Below, in pieces: positions 1 to 8,044 of a stretch of 64,000 nt of DNA. The stretch is taken from assembly GCF_002954585.1 (NCBI RefSeq), contig NZ_MSCI01000004.1, forward strand, positions 62,001-126,000, in the 5' to 3' direction. Both the position numbers and the translations under genes were made by a program. The notes under the pieces are model-generated. The model saw only the letters and a program-made list of their open reading frames with translations. It was not told the origin of the DNA and did not search any database. Source of the stretch: Vibrio chagasii. Its GTDB lineage: Bacteria; Pseudomonadota; Gammaproteobacteria; Enterobacterales; Vibrionaceae. Within the stretch, counting starts at the first letter, position 1; every line of letters starts with the position of its first letter.

Positions 1-190
1 CAACACCCTGATCACGTAGCGTTTGAGTGAATACGTCATGCTCTTTACCTGCACGCTCAACAGCCAGTACGTCATCAAACAGCAAATCGTGACAGTTGGA
101 TGGTGTTAAGTGAGTCAGTGCGCGTCTTGGGCGATGAACTAAAACACGACGCAATTGACCTATTTCAGAACCTACATAGAACTTACTCAT
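1..190 (-). CDS. arcA: Arginine deiminase, N-terminal part (truncated by window edge)
   Basis: Arginine deiminase hydrolyses L-arginine to citrulline and ammonia, the first step of the cytoplasmic arginine deiminase pathway. Only the first 63 codons are inside the window. The visible protein begins MSKFYVGSEIGQLRRVLVHR and continues with HLTPSNCHDLLFDDVLAVERA, which matches the N-terminal strand and substrate-binding region of ArcA (the LLFDD motif carries an aspartate that contacts arginine). The ATG at 190 follows a purine-rich stretch on the minus strand. It is read leftward, away from the YfcC/ArcD-type carrier, from which it is separated by a terminator and about 700 bp. The catalytic Cys/His region lies outside the window. 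Confidence 0.9.
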   Translation of the reverse strand, partial: MSKFYVGSEIGQLRRVLVHRPRRALTHLTPSNCHDLLFDDVLAVERAGKEHDVFTQTLRDQGV

Positions 191-262
191 GATCGTCTCT
201 CTCTTATATATTTGAATTACTTTTATTGCTAAGAGTAATTATTTATTTTCAGGTGAGAAGAA

Positions 263-277
263 TGAATTATTTATTCA
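263..277. promoter_or_regulatory. ARG-box-like dyad upstream of arcA
   Basis: TGAAT-TATTT-ATTCA has both perfect ARG half sites (TGAAT and ATTCA), but the spacer is 5 bp rather than the usual 4. It lies about 75 bp before the arcA start. ArgR control of an arginine catabolic gene is plausible. The wrong spacing and the AT-rich context keep confidence low. Confidence 0.25.
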
Positions 278-289
278 TGTCTCTTGTCT

Positions 290-338
290 GGAATTAATAT
301 TACGCCTGCTGCTCAGGTATTCTTAGAGATCTATCACA
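290..338 (-). promoter_or_regulatory. Candidate class-II CRP-type promoter for arcA
   Basis: On the minus strand TGTGA-TAGATC-TCTAA (338-323) matches the CRP consensus TGTGA-N6-TCACA at 7 of 10 positions. A -10-like TAATAT lies at 302-297. If that is the -10, the CRP-like dyad is centred near -40.5, one base from the classical -41.5 activator position. The match is imperfect and the -10 is common in AT-rich DNA, so this is only a candidate. Confidence 0.3.
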
Positions 339-901
339 AATCATTTTTTATCTCTCAGCCCTTTAAAAACAAGGGTTTTAACAAATTTTATGCACTTTGA
401 CCTATCATCGATTGCTTCTAAATAGTTAATCCAGGGGGAACATTATTCATGTTTTTCTAATCCAGATTAGTAAAATCTAAATAGCGAGGGTTTATATGCA
501 ATGTACTTTAACTGATAAAAGTGAGCTTAAGGTGGAAGTATGCAGTGTTTTTATTTAGATATTTAATTTTGAATGTGGAATTAATTATCTGTTAACAAAT
601 TAAATTCGTATAAAGTTATTTGGGTCACATTTTAAAATAGGACTTATGAGGGTTTTTTTAATAAGGTTTAGTCGTTTATTTATCTTTTGCTGTTACTTTT
701 AACAAACCTGTAAATATAATTAACACTAATAAATGACTAAATATTTAGCCATATATCACCTTGGTAAATAATGAGTGGTATTGTTAACTTTGTCTGTGAT
801 GTTTGCAGATGAGTAGGAGTGTTGAGATGGGGCTTCTCGGGAGCTGCTGAGTTCGCTATGGGCTGCATTAACGGTAAACTAGCTGAGCTAACAATAGAGC
901 T

Positions 902-928
902 AAAAAAAGCCGCTATCGAAGCGGCTTT
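902..928 (-). terminator. Rho-independent terminator of the YfcC-type carrier gene
   Basis: A 9-bp stem (aaagccgct at 906-914, agcggcttt at 920-928) with a 5-nt loop is followed on the minus strand by a run of seven T. It lies 29 bp past the stop of the gene ending at 957. Confidence 0.85.
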
Positions 929-956
929 GAATGGAAATGTGTTTGCTTAAGGGATG

Positions 957-2405
957 CTAGATAAGCGCACCAATACTCAGTACAACGATGCAGAACACCG
1001 TTAAGATACCGATCAATGGCATGACCCATTTCACCCAGCGTACGTAAGGCACACGAGCTATCGCCAAGCCACCCATTACCACCGCAGAGGTTGGGGTAAT
1101 AAGGTTTACTAAGCCTGAAGCCGATTGGTAAGCGGTGATCACAAGGTCTCTACCAACACCAGCAAAGTCAGCCAATGGCGCCATGATAGGCATGGTCAGT
1201 ACCGCTAGGCCAGATGTTGATGGCACTAAGAATGACAATAGAATCTCTAGGAAGAACATCACGTTAATAAAGATAACGGATGAGAGCCCGGTGACCATCT
1301 GCTCTGCAGAGAATAGAATCGTATCAGTGATCATACCGCGGTCCATCACCACCACAATACCACGTGCAATACCTATGATCAGCGCTACACCGAGCAGGTC
1401 ACGTGCGCCGTCAATGAAGCTTGAGGTAAACTCTTCTTCGCTCATGCGAGCCACAATACCGACAATGATGGTCGCTGCTAGGAACATTGCAGAGATCTCT
1501 GCCATCCACCATCCTGCAACGGATACACCGTAAATCATTACTGCGAATGAGCCACCAAAAATAGTCAGAATTAGTTTACGAGTTGCAGTGAATTCCAGTT
1601 TTTCTCCGCTTGAGTTACCAAGGAAGTGCGCTTTGTTTTCTTCGTACTTGTCATACACAATCGACTTGCTTGGGTCTGCTTGCACCATTCTTGCGTAACG
1701 CATGACGTAAGCGACACAGATGCCCCAACCAATAATCAGCATTGCCACACGCAGCACGATACCGTCAGTAAATGGGATGCCAGAGGCGTTAGCTGCGATA
1801 ACCGTTGCGAATGGGTTAATGGTGGAACCTAGCACTCCTATGCCTGCGCCTAGAAGTACAGTTGCTGCTGCCACTAGAGGGTCAAAGCGAGCCGCCATCA
1901 TGACAGGCACAAGAAGCGTATAGAATGGAAGTGACTCTTCCGCCATGCCATAGACAGTGCCGCCAGCGGCAAACAGTGCCATTAGTATTGGTATCATCAA
2001 CTCTTCTCGCCCTTCGAGGCGTGCGGTGACGCGTTCGATACCAGCATCAATTGCACCAGTCTTGGTGACGAGTCCTAAGAAGCCACCAATGATGAGAATG
2101 AACAGTGAAACGTCGATTGCAGCAGCTTCATAGCTATTGTGGTCGTAGAAGCCATCAATCGGCGCTAGCAGCACGTCAATCACGCCTTGAGGGTTACCTT
2201 CAACCGCTTGATAGGTTCCGGTTACTGGTACTTCTCGGCCTAATTCTTCATTCATTGCTCGGTCATATTGGCCCGCTGGAACAATCCAGGTCAGTAGAGC
2301 AACGAATGCAATTAAAATAAATAGAATGGTATAAGCAGAAGGGAATTTAAAGTTGGCAAAGAAGCCGCCCTTTTTTTTCTCGCTTGGCATCGTTTGAGTT
2401 GTCAT
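957..2405 (-). CDS. YfcC/ArcD-type carrier (DcuC superfamily), possible arginine/ornithine exchanger
   Basis: A 482-residue polytopic inner-membrane protein with about 12 hydrophobic segments and a basic cytoplasmic N-terminus (SEKKKGGFFANFKFPSAYT). The sequence has the look of the YfcC/COG1288 branch of the DcuC family: the early TWIVPAGQYDR segment, GAGIGVLGSTINPFAT in the middle, and SFLVPSTSGLAVLTMPIMAPL and NLITPTSAVVMGGLAIA near the C-terminus. The family includes arginine/ornithine antiporters (ArcD) of deiminase pathways. Lying just upstream of arcA in the same direction supports that role, but its own terminator means separate transcription. Start ATG at 2405 is preceded by an AAGGAG ribosome site. 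Substrate is inferred from context only. Confidence 0.8.
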   Translation of the reverse strand: MTTQTMPSEKKKGGFFANFKFPSAYTILFILIAFVALLTWIVPAGQYDRAMNEELGREVPVTGTYQAVEGNPQGVIDVLLAPIDGFYDHNSYEAAAIDVSLFILIIGGFLGLVTKTGAIDAGIERVTARLEGREELMIPILMALFAAGGTVYGMAEESLPFYTLLVPVMMAARFDPLVAAATVLLGAGIGVLGSTINPFATVIAANASGIPFTDGIVLRVAMLIIGWGICVAYVMRYARMVQADPSKSIVYDKYEENKAHFLGNSSGEKLEFTATRKLILTIFGGSFAVMIYGVSVAGWWMAEISAMFLAATIIVGIVARMSEEEFTSSFIDGARDLLGVALIIGIARGIVVVMDRGMITDTILFSAEQMVTGLSSVIFINVMFFLEILLSFLVPSTSGLAVLTMPIMAPLADFAGVGRDLVITAYQSASGLVNLITPTSAVVMGGLAIARVPYVRWVKWVMPLIGILTVFCIVVLSIGALI

Positions 2406-2865
2406 GGCTATCTCCTTACATCATCTTAAATAGAAGTGATGTGAATTAGCGACTAATGATTTATAGACTGTAAATACACTGACACTTATAAATTACCCAA
2501 CGATATAAATTTGCGGGCTTTAAATTAAAGTTATTTGATATTTACTAATCCAGATGAAGTTGTATTTAATTTAGCTGCGGTTATTTTATTCCTTACTTAA
2601 TCATTTAAGTTTGGTGCTGTTCACAAAAATAGTGGCTAGTAAAAGGGCTAAAAAATGTGAGAAAAATCGTAAGGTTTTTTGGTTAATTAGCTTGGATTAA
2701 TATTCGGTTTGGTTAGTTGGTAAATAGGGGAAGGTTGATTTGATAGGTATCGATAGAGAATGGGTTGTACAGTCTTGGAATTTTATTCAAACTTTATTTT
2801 TGAACGCGTTTTAAAGTTTGTCATTGTTATTTGACGGGCATCAAAAATCACATTAAGCCATAAAC
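2406..2865. other. Intergenic region between dcuA and the carrier gene
   Basis: About 460 bp, AT-rich, without a credible gene. It must include the minus-strand promoter of the carrier gene. I see no clear operator. Confidence 0.5.
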
Positions 2866-2891
2866 AAAAAAGGAAGCCGAAGCTTCCTTTT
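2866..2891 (-). terminator. Terminator of dcuA
   Basis: Stem of 10 bp, aaaaggaagc (2868-2877) with gcttcctttt (2882-2891) and a 4-nt loop, followed on the minus strand by T residues. It lies 22 bp after the dcuA stop. Confidence 0.85.
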
Positions 2892-2913
2892 AGAGTCATA
2901 TGATCAGTGGTTT

Positions 2914-4230
2914 TTAGATAAACAGCCCACCGAATGCGAAGCCTAGTGCTACCGCAGTACTGATTGTTACCACACCTGGAATGAAGAACGGGTGGTTGAA
3001 TACTAGGTTACCGATACGCGTTGAACCTGTGTCATCCATCTCAACCGCAGCCAGTAGCGTAGGGTAAGTTGGAAGAACGAACAGCGCACTTACCGCTGCG
3101 AAAGAAGCAACGGCTGTTAGTGGTGCTACGCCAATTGCTAGTGCTGCAGGCATTAATGCAACCGTTGTTGCGCCTTGAGAGTAAAGCAGCATAGAAGCGA
3201 AGAACAGAACAAGAGCCAGCATCCATGGGTAGTCAGCCAGTAGCGCACCTGCAACATCTTTGATTTCAGCAACGTGTGCATTTACAAACGTAGAACCTAA
3301 CCAAGCCACACCAAGTACACATACACACGCAGTCATACCAGAGCGGAATGTCGGTGCTGAAGAAATTTTCGCAGCATCGATCTTAGTGAACATTACGATT
3401 GCCGCTGCTGCTGCCAACATTACCGACATGATCGCTTCGTTACGACCTAGTGCAGGGTTCTCGATTAGGCCAACAGAGCTTGAGATAGCCGCTGCGTAAC
3501 AAACAACAAAACCAATTGCTGCTAGGAAGATGTAAGTTGCTTTCTTCGCTGTTGGAAGGACCTCACGCTTCTCATCTGACGCTAGTTTGATGAGACCTTT
3601 CTCTAGACGCTCTTGGTAAACAGGATCGTCTTTAAGTTCGCTACCCATGTAGTTGGCAACAACAGCACCAACCATACAAGCGATGAAGGTTGTTGGTATA
3701 CAAACCATCAGCAGGGTTAGGTAATCAACACCGAATGGTGCAAGCATGGCTGCGAAAGCTACAACCGCAGCTGAGATTGGCGAAGCTGTGATAGCAATTT
3801 GAGACGCAACAACAGCAATAGACAGTGGACGAGAAGGACGTACACCTTGGCCTTTCGCTACTTCCGCAATAACTGGTAGAGTTGAGAATGCTGTGTGGCC
3901 AGTACCCGCCATTAGCGTCATTAAAAAGGTCACAATCGGCGCGTAAAAGGTGATGCGTTCTGGGTGCTTACGCAAAAAGTTTTCTGCAATTTGCACCAAC
4001 CAGTCCATACCGCCAGCAACCTGCATTGCAGCAATTGCGGTGATAACCGACATGATGATCAGGATTACATCAATTGGGATAAAAGATTGGCTTGTTGGTA
4101 CGCCAAGAATAAGTGAAAGAGCAATAACACCAGCACCACCGGCAAAGCCGATACCGATGCCGCCAATTCTGGCCCCTAAGAAGATAAAGAGCAGGACGAT
4201 AAACAGTTCTACTGCAATCATAATTAACAC
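2914..4230 (-). CDS. dcuA: Anaerobic C4-dicarboxylate transporter DcuA
   Basis: A 438-residue inner-membrane carrier for exchange or uptake of aspartate, fumarate, malate and succinate in anaerobic growth. Family landmarks are the N-terminal FLGARIGGIGIGFAGG segment, MQVAGGMDWLVQIAENFLRKHP, MAGTGHTAFSTLPVIAEVAK, ITASPISAAVV and the C-terminal FVLPTYPTLLAAVEMDDTGSTRIG. The length fits the family (E. coli DcuA is 433). It is transcribed in the same direction as aspA, 170 bp downstream of it, the usual aspA-dcuA pairing: aspartase makes fumarate from aspartate and Dcu moves the dicarboxylates. The hairpin between them may partly uncouple their expression. DcuB is the main alternative; the aspA neighbourhood and the FAGG and MQVAGG motifs favour DcuA. 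Confidence 0.92.
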   Translation of the reverse strand: MLIMIAVELFIVLLFIFLGARIGGIGIGFAGGAGVIALSLILGVPTSQSFIPIDVILIIMSVITAIAAMQVAGGMDWLVQIAENFLRKHPERITFYAPIVTFLMTLMAGTGHTAFSTLPVIAEVAKGQGVRPSRPLSIAVVASQIAITASPISAAVVAFAAMLAPFGVDYLTLLMVCIPTTFIACMVGAVVANYMGSELKDDPVYQERLEKGLIKLASDEKREVLPTAKKATYIFLAAIGFVVCYAAAISSSVGLIENPALGRNEAIMSVMLAAAAAIVMFTKIDAAKISSAPTFRSGMTACVCVLGVAWLGSTFVNAHVAEIKDVAGALLADYPWMLALVLFFASMLLYSQGATTVALMPAALAIGVAPLTAVASFAAVSALFVLPTYPTLLAAVEMDDTGSTRIGNLVFNHPFFIPGVVTISTAVALGFAFGGLFI

Positions 4231-4363
4231 CTCATGTAGATTTTATTATGTGACCACTCGTCGAGAGAATGTTCAGATAATAGTTCTATGGTTTAGATTC
4301 AATTAAGCAAAAGTGCAACAGACAGAAACCATAGAATAAATGGGGTTAACCGTATTGGAGCCT

Positions 4364-4390
4364 AAAAAAGGGCTCCGTTTGGAGCCCTTT
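4364..4390 (-). terminator. Terminator between aspA and dcuA
   Basis: Perfect 10-bp stem aaagggctcc (4367-4376) / ggagcccttt (4381-4390) with loop gttt, followed by A residues on the plus strand, that is a T-run on the minus strand. It lies 10 bp past the aspA stop, so most aspA transcripts should end here. Confidence 0.85.
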
Positions 4391-4400
4391 CTCGCTAGCG

Positions 4401-5852
4401 TTACTCGTAGCGTTTTGCTTTATACTGAGGATGCATCAAATTTTCAACAGAGAAAATGTCATCAAGTTCTTCTTCGGTTAATAAACCGCGCTCTAGAACC
4501 ACATCACGAACACTCTTACCTGTTTCTGCACAGATCTTACCAACAATGTCACCTTCGTGATGGCCAATGTATGGGTTTAGGTAAGTTACGATACCGATAG
4601 AGTTAAATACGTGCGCTTCACAGATTTCTTTGTTTACCGTGATGCCGTCTACACACTTGTCACGTAGGTTCACACAAGCATTAGTTAGGATGTCTAGAGA
4701 CTCAAACATGCTTTGTGCAATAACAGGTTCCATAACGTTCAGTTGAAGTTGACCACCTTCAGCTGCGAAAGAAACTGTGTTGTCGTTACCTAGAACTTTG
4801 AAGCAAACTTGGTTTACTACTTCAGGTACTACTGGGTTTACTTTAGCTGGCATGATTGAAGAGCCTGCTTGAAGCTCAGGTAGGTTCAGCTCGTTCAAGC
4901 CTGCGCGAGGACCAGAAGACAGTAGACGTAGGTCGTTACAAATCTTAGACAGTTTAACTGCTAGACGCTTAAGCGCGCCGTGCGTCATTACGTATGCGCC
5001 ACAGTCTGAAGTTGCTTCGATCAGGTCTTCTGCTGGAACACACTCTAGGCCAGTTACTTCAGCTAGGTGTTTAACAGCAAGGCCTTGGTAACCTGGTGCT
5101 GCGTTTAGACCTGTACCGATTGCTGTTGCGCCTAGGTTAACTTCAAGCAGTAGCTTAGATGTGTATTCTAGGTTTTTGATTTCTTCATTGATGGTTACCG
5201 CCCAAGCGTGGAACTCTTGGCCAACCGTCATCGGAACTGCATCTTGAAGTTGAGTACGACCCATTTTCAAAACGGTGTTGAATTCTTTGCTCTTTAGCTC
5301 GAATGCACCTTTAAGGTATTCAATTGCATCGATCAGTTTTAGTACGCTGTTGTAAACAGAGATACGGAAGCCAGTTGGGTAAGCACAGTTAGTCGATTGG
5401 CTGCGGTTTACGTGGTCGTTCGGGTTGATGAACTCGTACTGGCCCTTTTCTTTGCCCATAAGCTCAAGTGCAACGTTTGCTACAACTTCGTTCGCGTTCA
5501 TGTTTACAGAAGTACCAGCGCCACCTTGGAAAACATCTGATGGGAACTGATCCATGCATTTGCCAGTGTCTAGAATTAGGTCACAAGCTTGGATGATGTA
5601 TTTAGCCACTTCGCTAGGAATTACACCTAACTCTTTGTTTGCTAAAGCCGCTGCTTTTTTTGTCATCACCATACCGCGAACGAATTCAGGTACATCTGAG
5701 ATTGTTACATTTGAGATGTTGAAGTTTTCAACTGCGCGTAGGGTGTGGATGCCGTAGTAAGCATCAGCCGGAACATGACGCTGACCTAAAAGATCTTCTT
5801 CGAGACGAGTAGCTTGAGGAGCATCAACTTGTGCTTCTGATAGAGTAGCCAT
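4401..5852 (-). CDS. aspA: Aspartate ammonia-lyase (aspartase)
   Basis: Cytoplasmic homotetramer that reversibly deaminates L-aspartate to fumarate and ammonia, feeding fumarate respiration. The 483-residue protein carries the fumarase/aspartase signature GSSIMPAKVNP near residue 325, the mobile loop with the catalytic serine. NPNDHVNRSQSTN and GRTQLQDAVPMTVGQEF are the other two conserved blocks. The N-terminal ARG/aspartase segment (RLEEDLLGQRHVPADAYYGIHTLRA) is typical. It is divergent from fxsA and followed by dcuA, the same arrangement as around E. coli aspA. Confidence 0.97.
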   Translation of the reverse strand: MATLSEAQVDAPQATRLEEDLLGQRHVPADAYYGIHTLRAVENFNISNVTISDVPEFVRGMVMTKKAAALANKELGVIPSEVAKYIIQACDLILDTGKCMDQFPSDVFQGGAGTSVNMNANEVVANVALELMGKEKGQYEFINPNDHVNRSQSTNCAYPTGFRISVYNSVLKLIDAIEYLKGAFELKSKEFNTVLKMGRTQLQDAVPMTVGQEFHAWAVTINEEIKNLEYTSKLLLEVNLGATAIGTGLNAAPGYQGLAVKHLAEVTGLECVPAEDLIEATSDCGAYVMTHGALKRLAVKLSKICNDLRLLSSGPRAGLNELNLPELQAGSSIMPAKVNPVVPEVVNQVCFKVLGNDNTVSFAAEGGQLQLNVMEPVIAQSMFESLDILTNACVNLRDKCVDGITVNKEICEAHVFNSIGIVTYLNPYIGHHEGDIVGKICAETGKSVRDVVLERGLLTEEELDDIFSVENLMHPQYKAKRYE

Positions 5853-6100
5853 AACAGGATCCTTAGAGAATAATTCTGATTATTTAGTTAGTTATTAGCC
5901 TATTCTGTATGCAAATACTCCGTTCGCTAGAATATTAGGCTGATAAATCCGTCCTGACTTATGTCGCACATGATACTGTACCTAGCGCATAAAAATAGTA
6001 AGTTGATCACCTTTTTCGCTTTTGTTTAGTCAATATTTTGCAAAGTTAATGTGGGTCAATAAACACGCTTATTTACAGGATAAATTTGAGATTGGTAGAC

Positions 6101-6120
6101 CTTTCAGCGTAAACTGAAAG
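6101..6120 (+). other. Hairpin just before the fxsA ribosome site
   Basis: CTTTCAG (6101-6107) and CTGAAAG (6114-6120) form a 7-bp inverted repeat. It ends 4 bp before the AAAGGAGG Shine-Dalgarno of fxsA (6125-6132). It could be an mRNA 5' hairpin; no function is shown. Confidence 0.4.
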
Positions 6121-6136
6121 CAACAAAGGAGGGCGT

Positions 6137-6661
6137 GTGTTTCCTATCTTATTATTACTATTTATCTTCGTACCCATCATTGAGATTGGGCTATTTATTC
6201 AAGTTGGTGGCTTCTTAGGATTGTGGCCAACTATTGCATTGGTTTTGATCACGGCATTTGTCGGTGCATCGTTGGTTCGTAGCCAAGGTATTCAAACACT
6301 GATGTCTGTTCAAGGTCGACTACAGCAAGGCGAGATGCCGGCACAGCAGATCCTTGAAGGCGTGATGCTGGCTGTGGCTGGCGTATTGCTTCTGACTCCA
6401 GGCTTTATGACAGACGCTCTGGGTATGTTGGTATTGTTGCCAGCACCAAGAGCCATGATTGCTAAGAAAATGATGGAAAAAATGGTGGTTAAAAACATGT
6501 CTGGCGGTTTCCACGCTGGTGGACAAGCTGGCTTTGGTCCGAGTCCATTTGGAGATGATCCATTCAACCGCGACCCATTTGACCAATCAAAAGGCGGTAA
6601 CACCTTTGAAGGTGAGTTTGAGAAGAAAGACGACGACAACGATCGTAATCGCTTAAACTAA
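6137..6661 (+). CDS. fxsA: FxsA family membrane protein
   Basis: A 174-residue inner-membrane protein of the FxsA family. In E. coli, overexpressed FxsA relieves exclusion of phage T7 by the F-plasmid PifA protein; its normal role is not settled. The N-terminal two thirds is hydrophobic, with several membrane segments (FPILLLLFIFVPIIEIGLF at the start, then GLWPTIALVLITAFVGASLVRSQG and MLAVAGVLLLTPGFMTDALGMLVLLP). A charged, Gly/Asp-rich cytoplasmic tail follows. The start is a GTG at 6137 with an excellent AAAGGAGG site 4 nt upstream. It is divergent from aspA; in enterobacteria the gene also sits beside aspA. Confidence 0.9.
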   Translation: MFPILLLLFIFVPIIEIGLFIQVGGFLGLWPTIALVLITAFVGASLVRSQGIQTLMSVQGRLQQGEMPAQQILEGVMLAVAGVLLLTPGFMTDALGMLVLLPAPRAMIAKKMMEKMVVKNMSGGFHAGGQAGFGPSPFGDDPFNRDPFDQSKGGNTFEGEFEKKDDDNDRNRLN

Positions 6662-6692
6662 TCCTGCTGTTTAGATAGAAAGACAACCACTG

Positions 6693-6746
6693 AAAAGGCT
6701 CTTACCTTTATCCTTCGTAAGAAAGATAAAGGTAAGAGCCTTTTTT
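6693..6746 (+). terminator. Long-stem terminator after fxsA
   Basis: A 20-bp perfect stem (6693-6712 with 6725-6744) and a 12-nt loop, followed by a T-run on the plus strand. The minus-strand flank has four T, so it may also stop trmL transcription. Confidence 0.9.
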
Positions 6747-6793
6747 ATTGCCTATTAGCGATTACAGATAACAGGTGTTTGAGTATTCGGCTA

Positions 6794-7273
6794 TTATACC
6801 GCGCCTTCGAAGCCCATTTGTCGCCATGCTTCAAATGCGATGATTGCTACAGCATTAGATAAGTTTAGGCTGCGTGCGTCGGGCATCATTGGAATACGAA
6901 TACGTTGTTCCATCGGCATGCTTTCGATGAACTCTGCAGGTAGGCCGCGTGTCTCAGGGCCAAACATCAACACATCGCCTTGTTGGAACTTGGCATCGAC
7001 GTGGTGACCTGTGGTCTTGGTGGTACACGCAAAAATACGGTAGTCACCTTCACGTTCGTTCTCTAGATACTGAATAAAAGCTTCTAGGTTCTTGTGACGC
7101 TTCACACGCGCTAGGTCGTGATAATCCAAACCAGCACGACGCACTTTCTTCTCTTCAAAATCAAAGCCAAGTGGCTCAATCAGGTGCAGGTTTGCGCCGC
7201 AGTTAGCACATAGGCGGATGATGTTACCCGTATTGGGTGCAATTTCTGGTTCGTATAGAGCGATATCAAACAT
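6794..7273 (-). CDS. trmL: tRNA (cytidine/uridine-34 2'-O) methyltransferase TrmL
   Basis: A 159-residue SPOUT-class enzyme that methylates the wobble ribose of tRNA-Leu isoacceptors using S-adenosylmethionine. The family blocks are clear: LYEPEIAPNTGNIIRLCAN at the N-terminus, RRAGLDYH, then the trefoil-knot motifs MFGPETRGLP and IPMMPDARSLNLSNAVAI near the C-terminus, which form the cofactor pocket. It is minimal in length, as usual for TrmL (E. coli 157). It is transcribed away from fxsA and lies 77 bp downstream of sodA in the same direction. Confidence 0.96.
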   Translation of the reverse strand: MFDIALYEPEIAPNTGNIIRLCANCGANLHLIEPLGFDFEEKKVRRAGLDYHDLARVKRHKNLEAFIQYLENEREGDYRIFACTTKTTGHHVDAKFQQGDVLMFGPETRGLPAEFIESMPMEQRIRIPMMPDARSLNLSNAVAIIAFEAWRQMGFEGAV

Positions 7274-7350
7274 GTGGGTTCACAAGAGTAATCAAAGATA
7301 GCCAGAGTATACGGTGGCAAGCTGTGTGAGTACAGTTTGCCACCATCGAC

Positions 7351-7968
7351 TTAGGCTTGCTTGTTGAGTGCCTGCGCGTAGTTTTCTGATACTGCACTCC
7401 AGTTGACCACGTTCCACCAAGCGTTGATGTAGTCAGGTCGGCGGTTTTGATAGCTGATGTAGTAGGCATGCTCCCACACATCTAACGCAAGTATCGGTTC
7501 ACCATTGCTTGCCACCGTATCCATCCAAGGATTGTCTTGGTTTGAGGTTGAGATAATCTTCAGTTGTCCTTCTTCTACTACCAACCAAGCGAAGCCAGAG
7601 CCGAAGGTATTGATTGCCGCTTGAGCGAACTGATCTTGGAATGCTGAAAAATCTCCAAATGTGCTTTTAATCGCCTCACCAAGCTCGCCAGTTGGTTCGC
7701 CACCGCCGTCTTGCGACATACAGTTCCAATACAAGATATGGTTGTAGTAGCCGCCACCATTGTTGCGCACAGCGGGGCTGTGTTGAGAAATATTAGCGAA
7801 GATTTCAGTGAGAGATTGCTGTTCAAGTTCGCTACCAGACACCGCAGCGACAAACTTATCGTAATAGGTTCTGTGGTGCTTGCTGTAGTGCACTTCCATC
7901 GTTTTTGCATCGATGTACGGTTCTAGAGCATCGTAGGCGTAGGGCAGTTCAGGGAAAATGTGAGACAT
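7351..7968 (-). CDS. sodA: Manganese-type superoxide dismutase
   Basis: A 205-residue Fe/Mn superoxide dismutase that converts superoxide to oxygen and peroxide. Metal ligands are visible as His in VHYSKHH, His in GYYNHILYW, and Asp/His in DVWEHAYY. Several positions favour manganese: NNGGGYYNH rather than the Fe-type AAQVWNH, a Gln in STSNQDNP, and QNRRPDYINAWWNVVNW. The start at 7968 has a strong GGAGG ribosome site. A Fur box just upstream (8004-8022) agrees with iron-starvation induction of the Mn enzyme. It is followed by trmL and preceded by cpxA, all on the minus strand. Confidence 0.95.
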   Translation of the reverse strand: MSHIFPELPYAYDALEPYIDAKTMEVHYSKHHRTYYDKFVAAVSGSELEQQSLTEIFANISQHSPAVRNNGGGYYNHILYWNCMSQDGGGEPTGELGEAIKSTFGDFSAFQDQFAQAAINTFGSGFAWLVVEEGQLKIISTSNQDNPWMDTVASNGEPILALDVWEHAYYISYQNRRPDYINAWWNVVNWSAVSENYAQALNKQA

Positions 7969-8003
7969 GGTAAATCCTCCTTAATTAGAGGATTCACCAT
8001 AAT

Positions 8004-8022
8004 GATAATAACAATCATTATC
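8004..8022. promoter_or_regulatory. Fur box upstream of sodA
   Basis: GATAATAACAATCATTATC matches the 19-bp Fur consensus GATAATGATAATCATTATC at 17 positions. It lies 36 bp upstream of the sodA start, a position fit for repression by Fe-Fur. Confidence 0.88.
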
Positions 8023-8044
8023 AACTGTGATCTTTGTGGGGGTA

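Larger units (their letters stand above)
191..901. other. Long AT-rich intergenic region upstream of arcA
   Basis: About 700 bp with no convincing open frame on either strand. It lies between the 3' terminator of the carrier gene and the start of arcA, so it must hold the arcA promoter. It is visibly richer in A+T than the genes around it. The only sites I can suggest are the CRP-like/-10 pair and an ARG-like dyad, both in the last 150 bp before arcA. The distal 500 bp holds nothing I recognise. Confidence 0.6.

Noticed and set aside
5853..6136. FNR or CRP site upstream of aspA
   Set aside because: No match to TTGAT-N4-ATCAA, and no acceptable CRP dyad could be found by eye.
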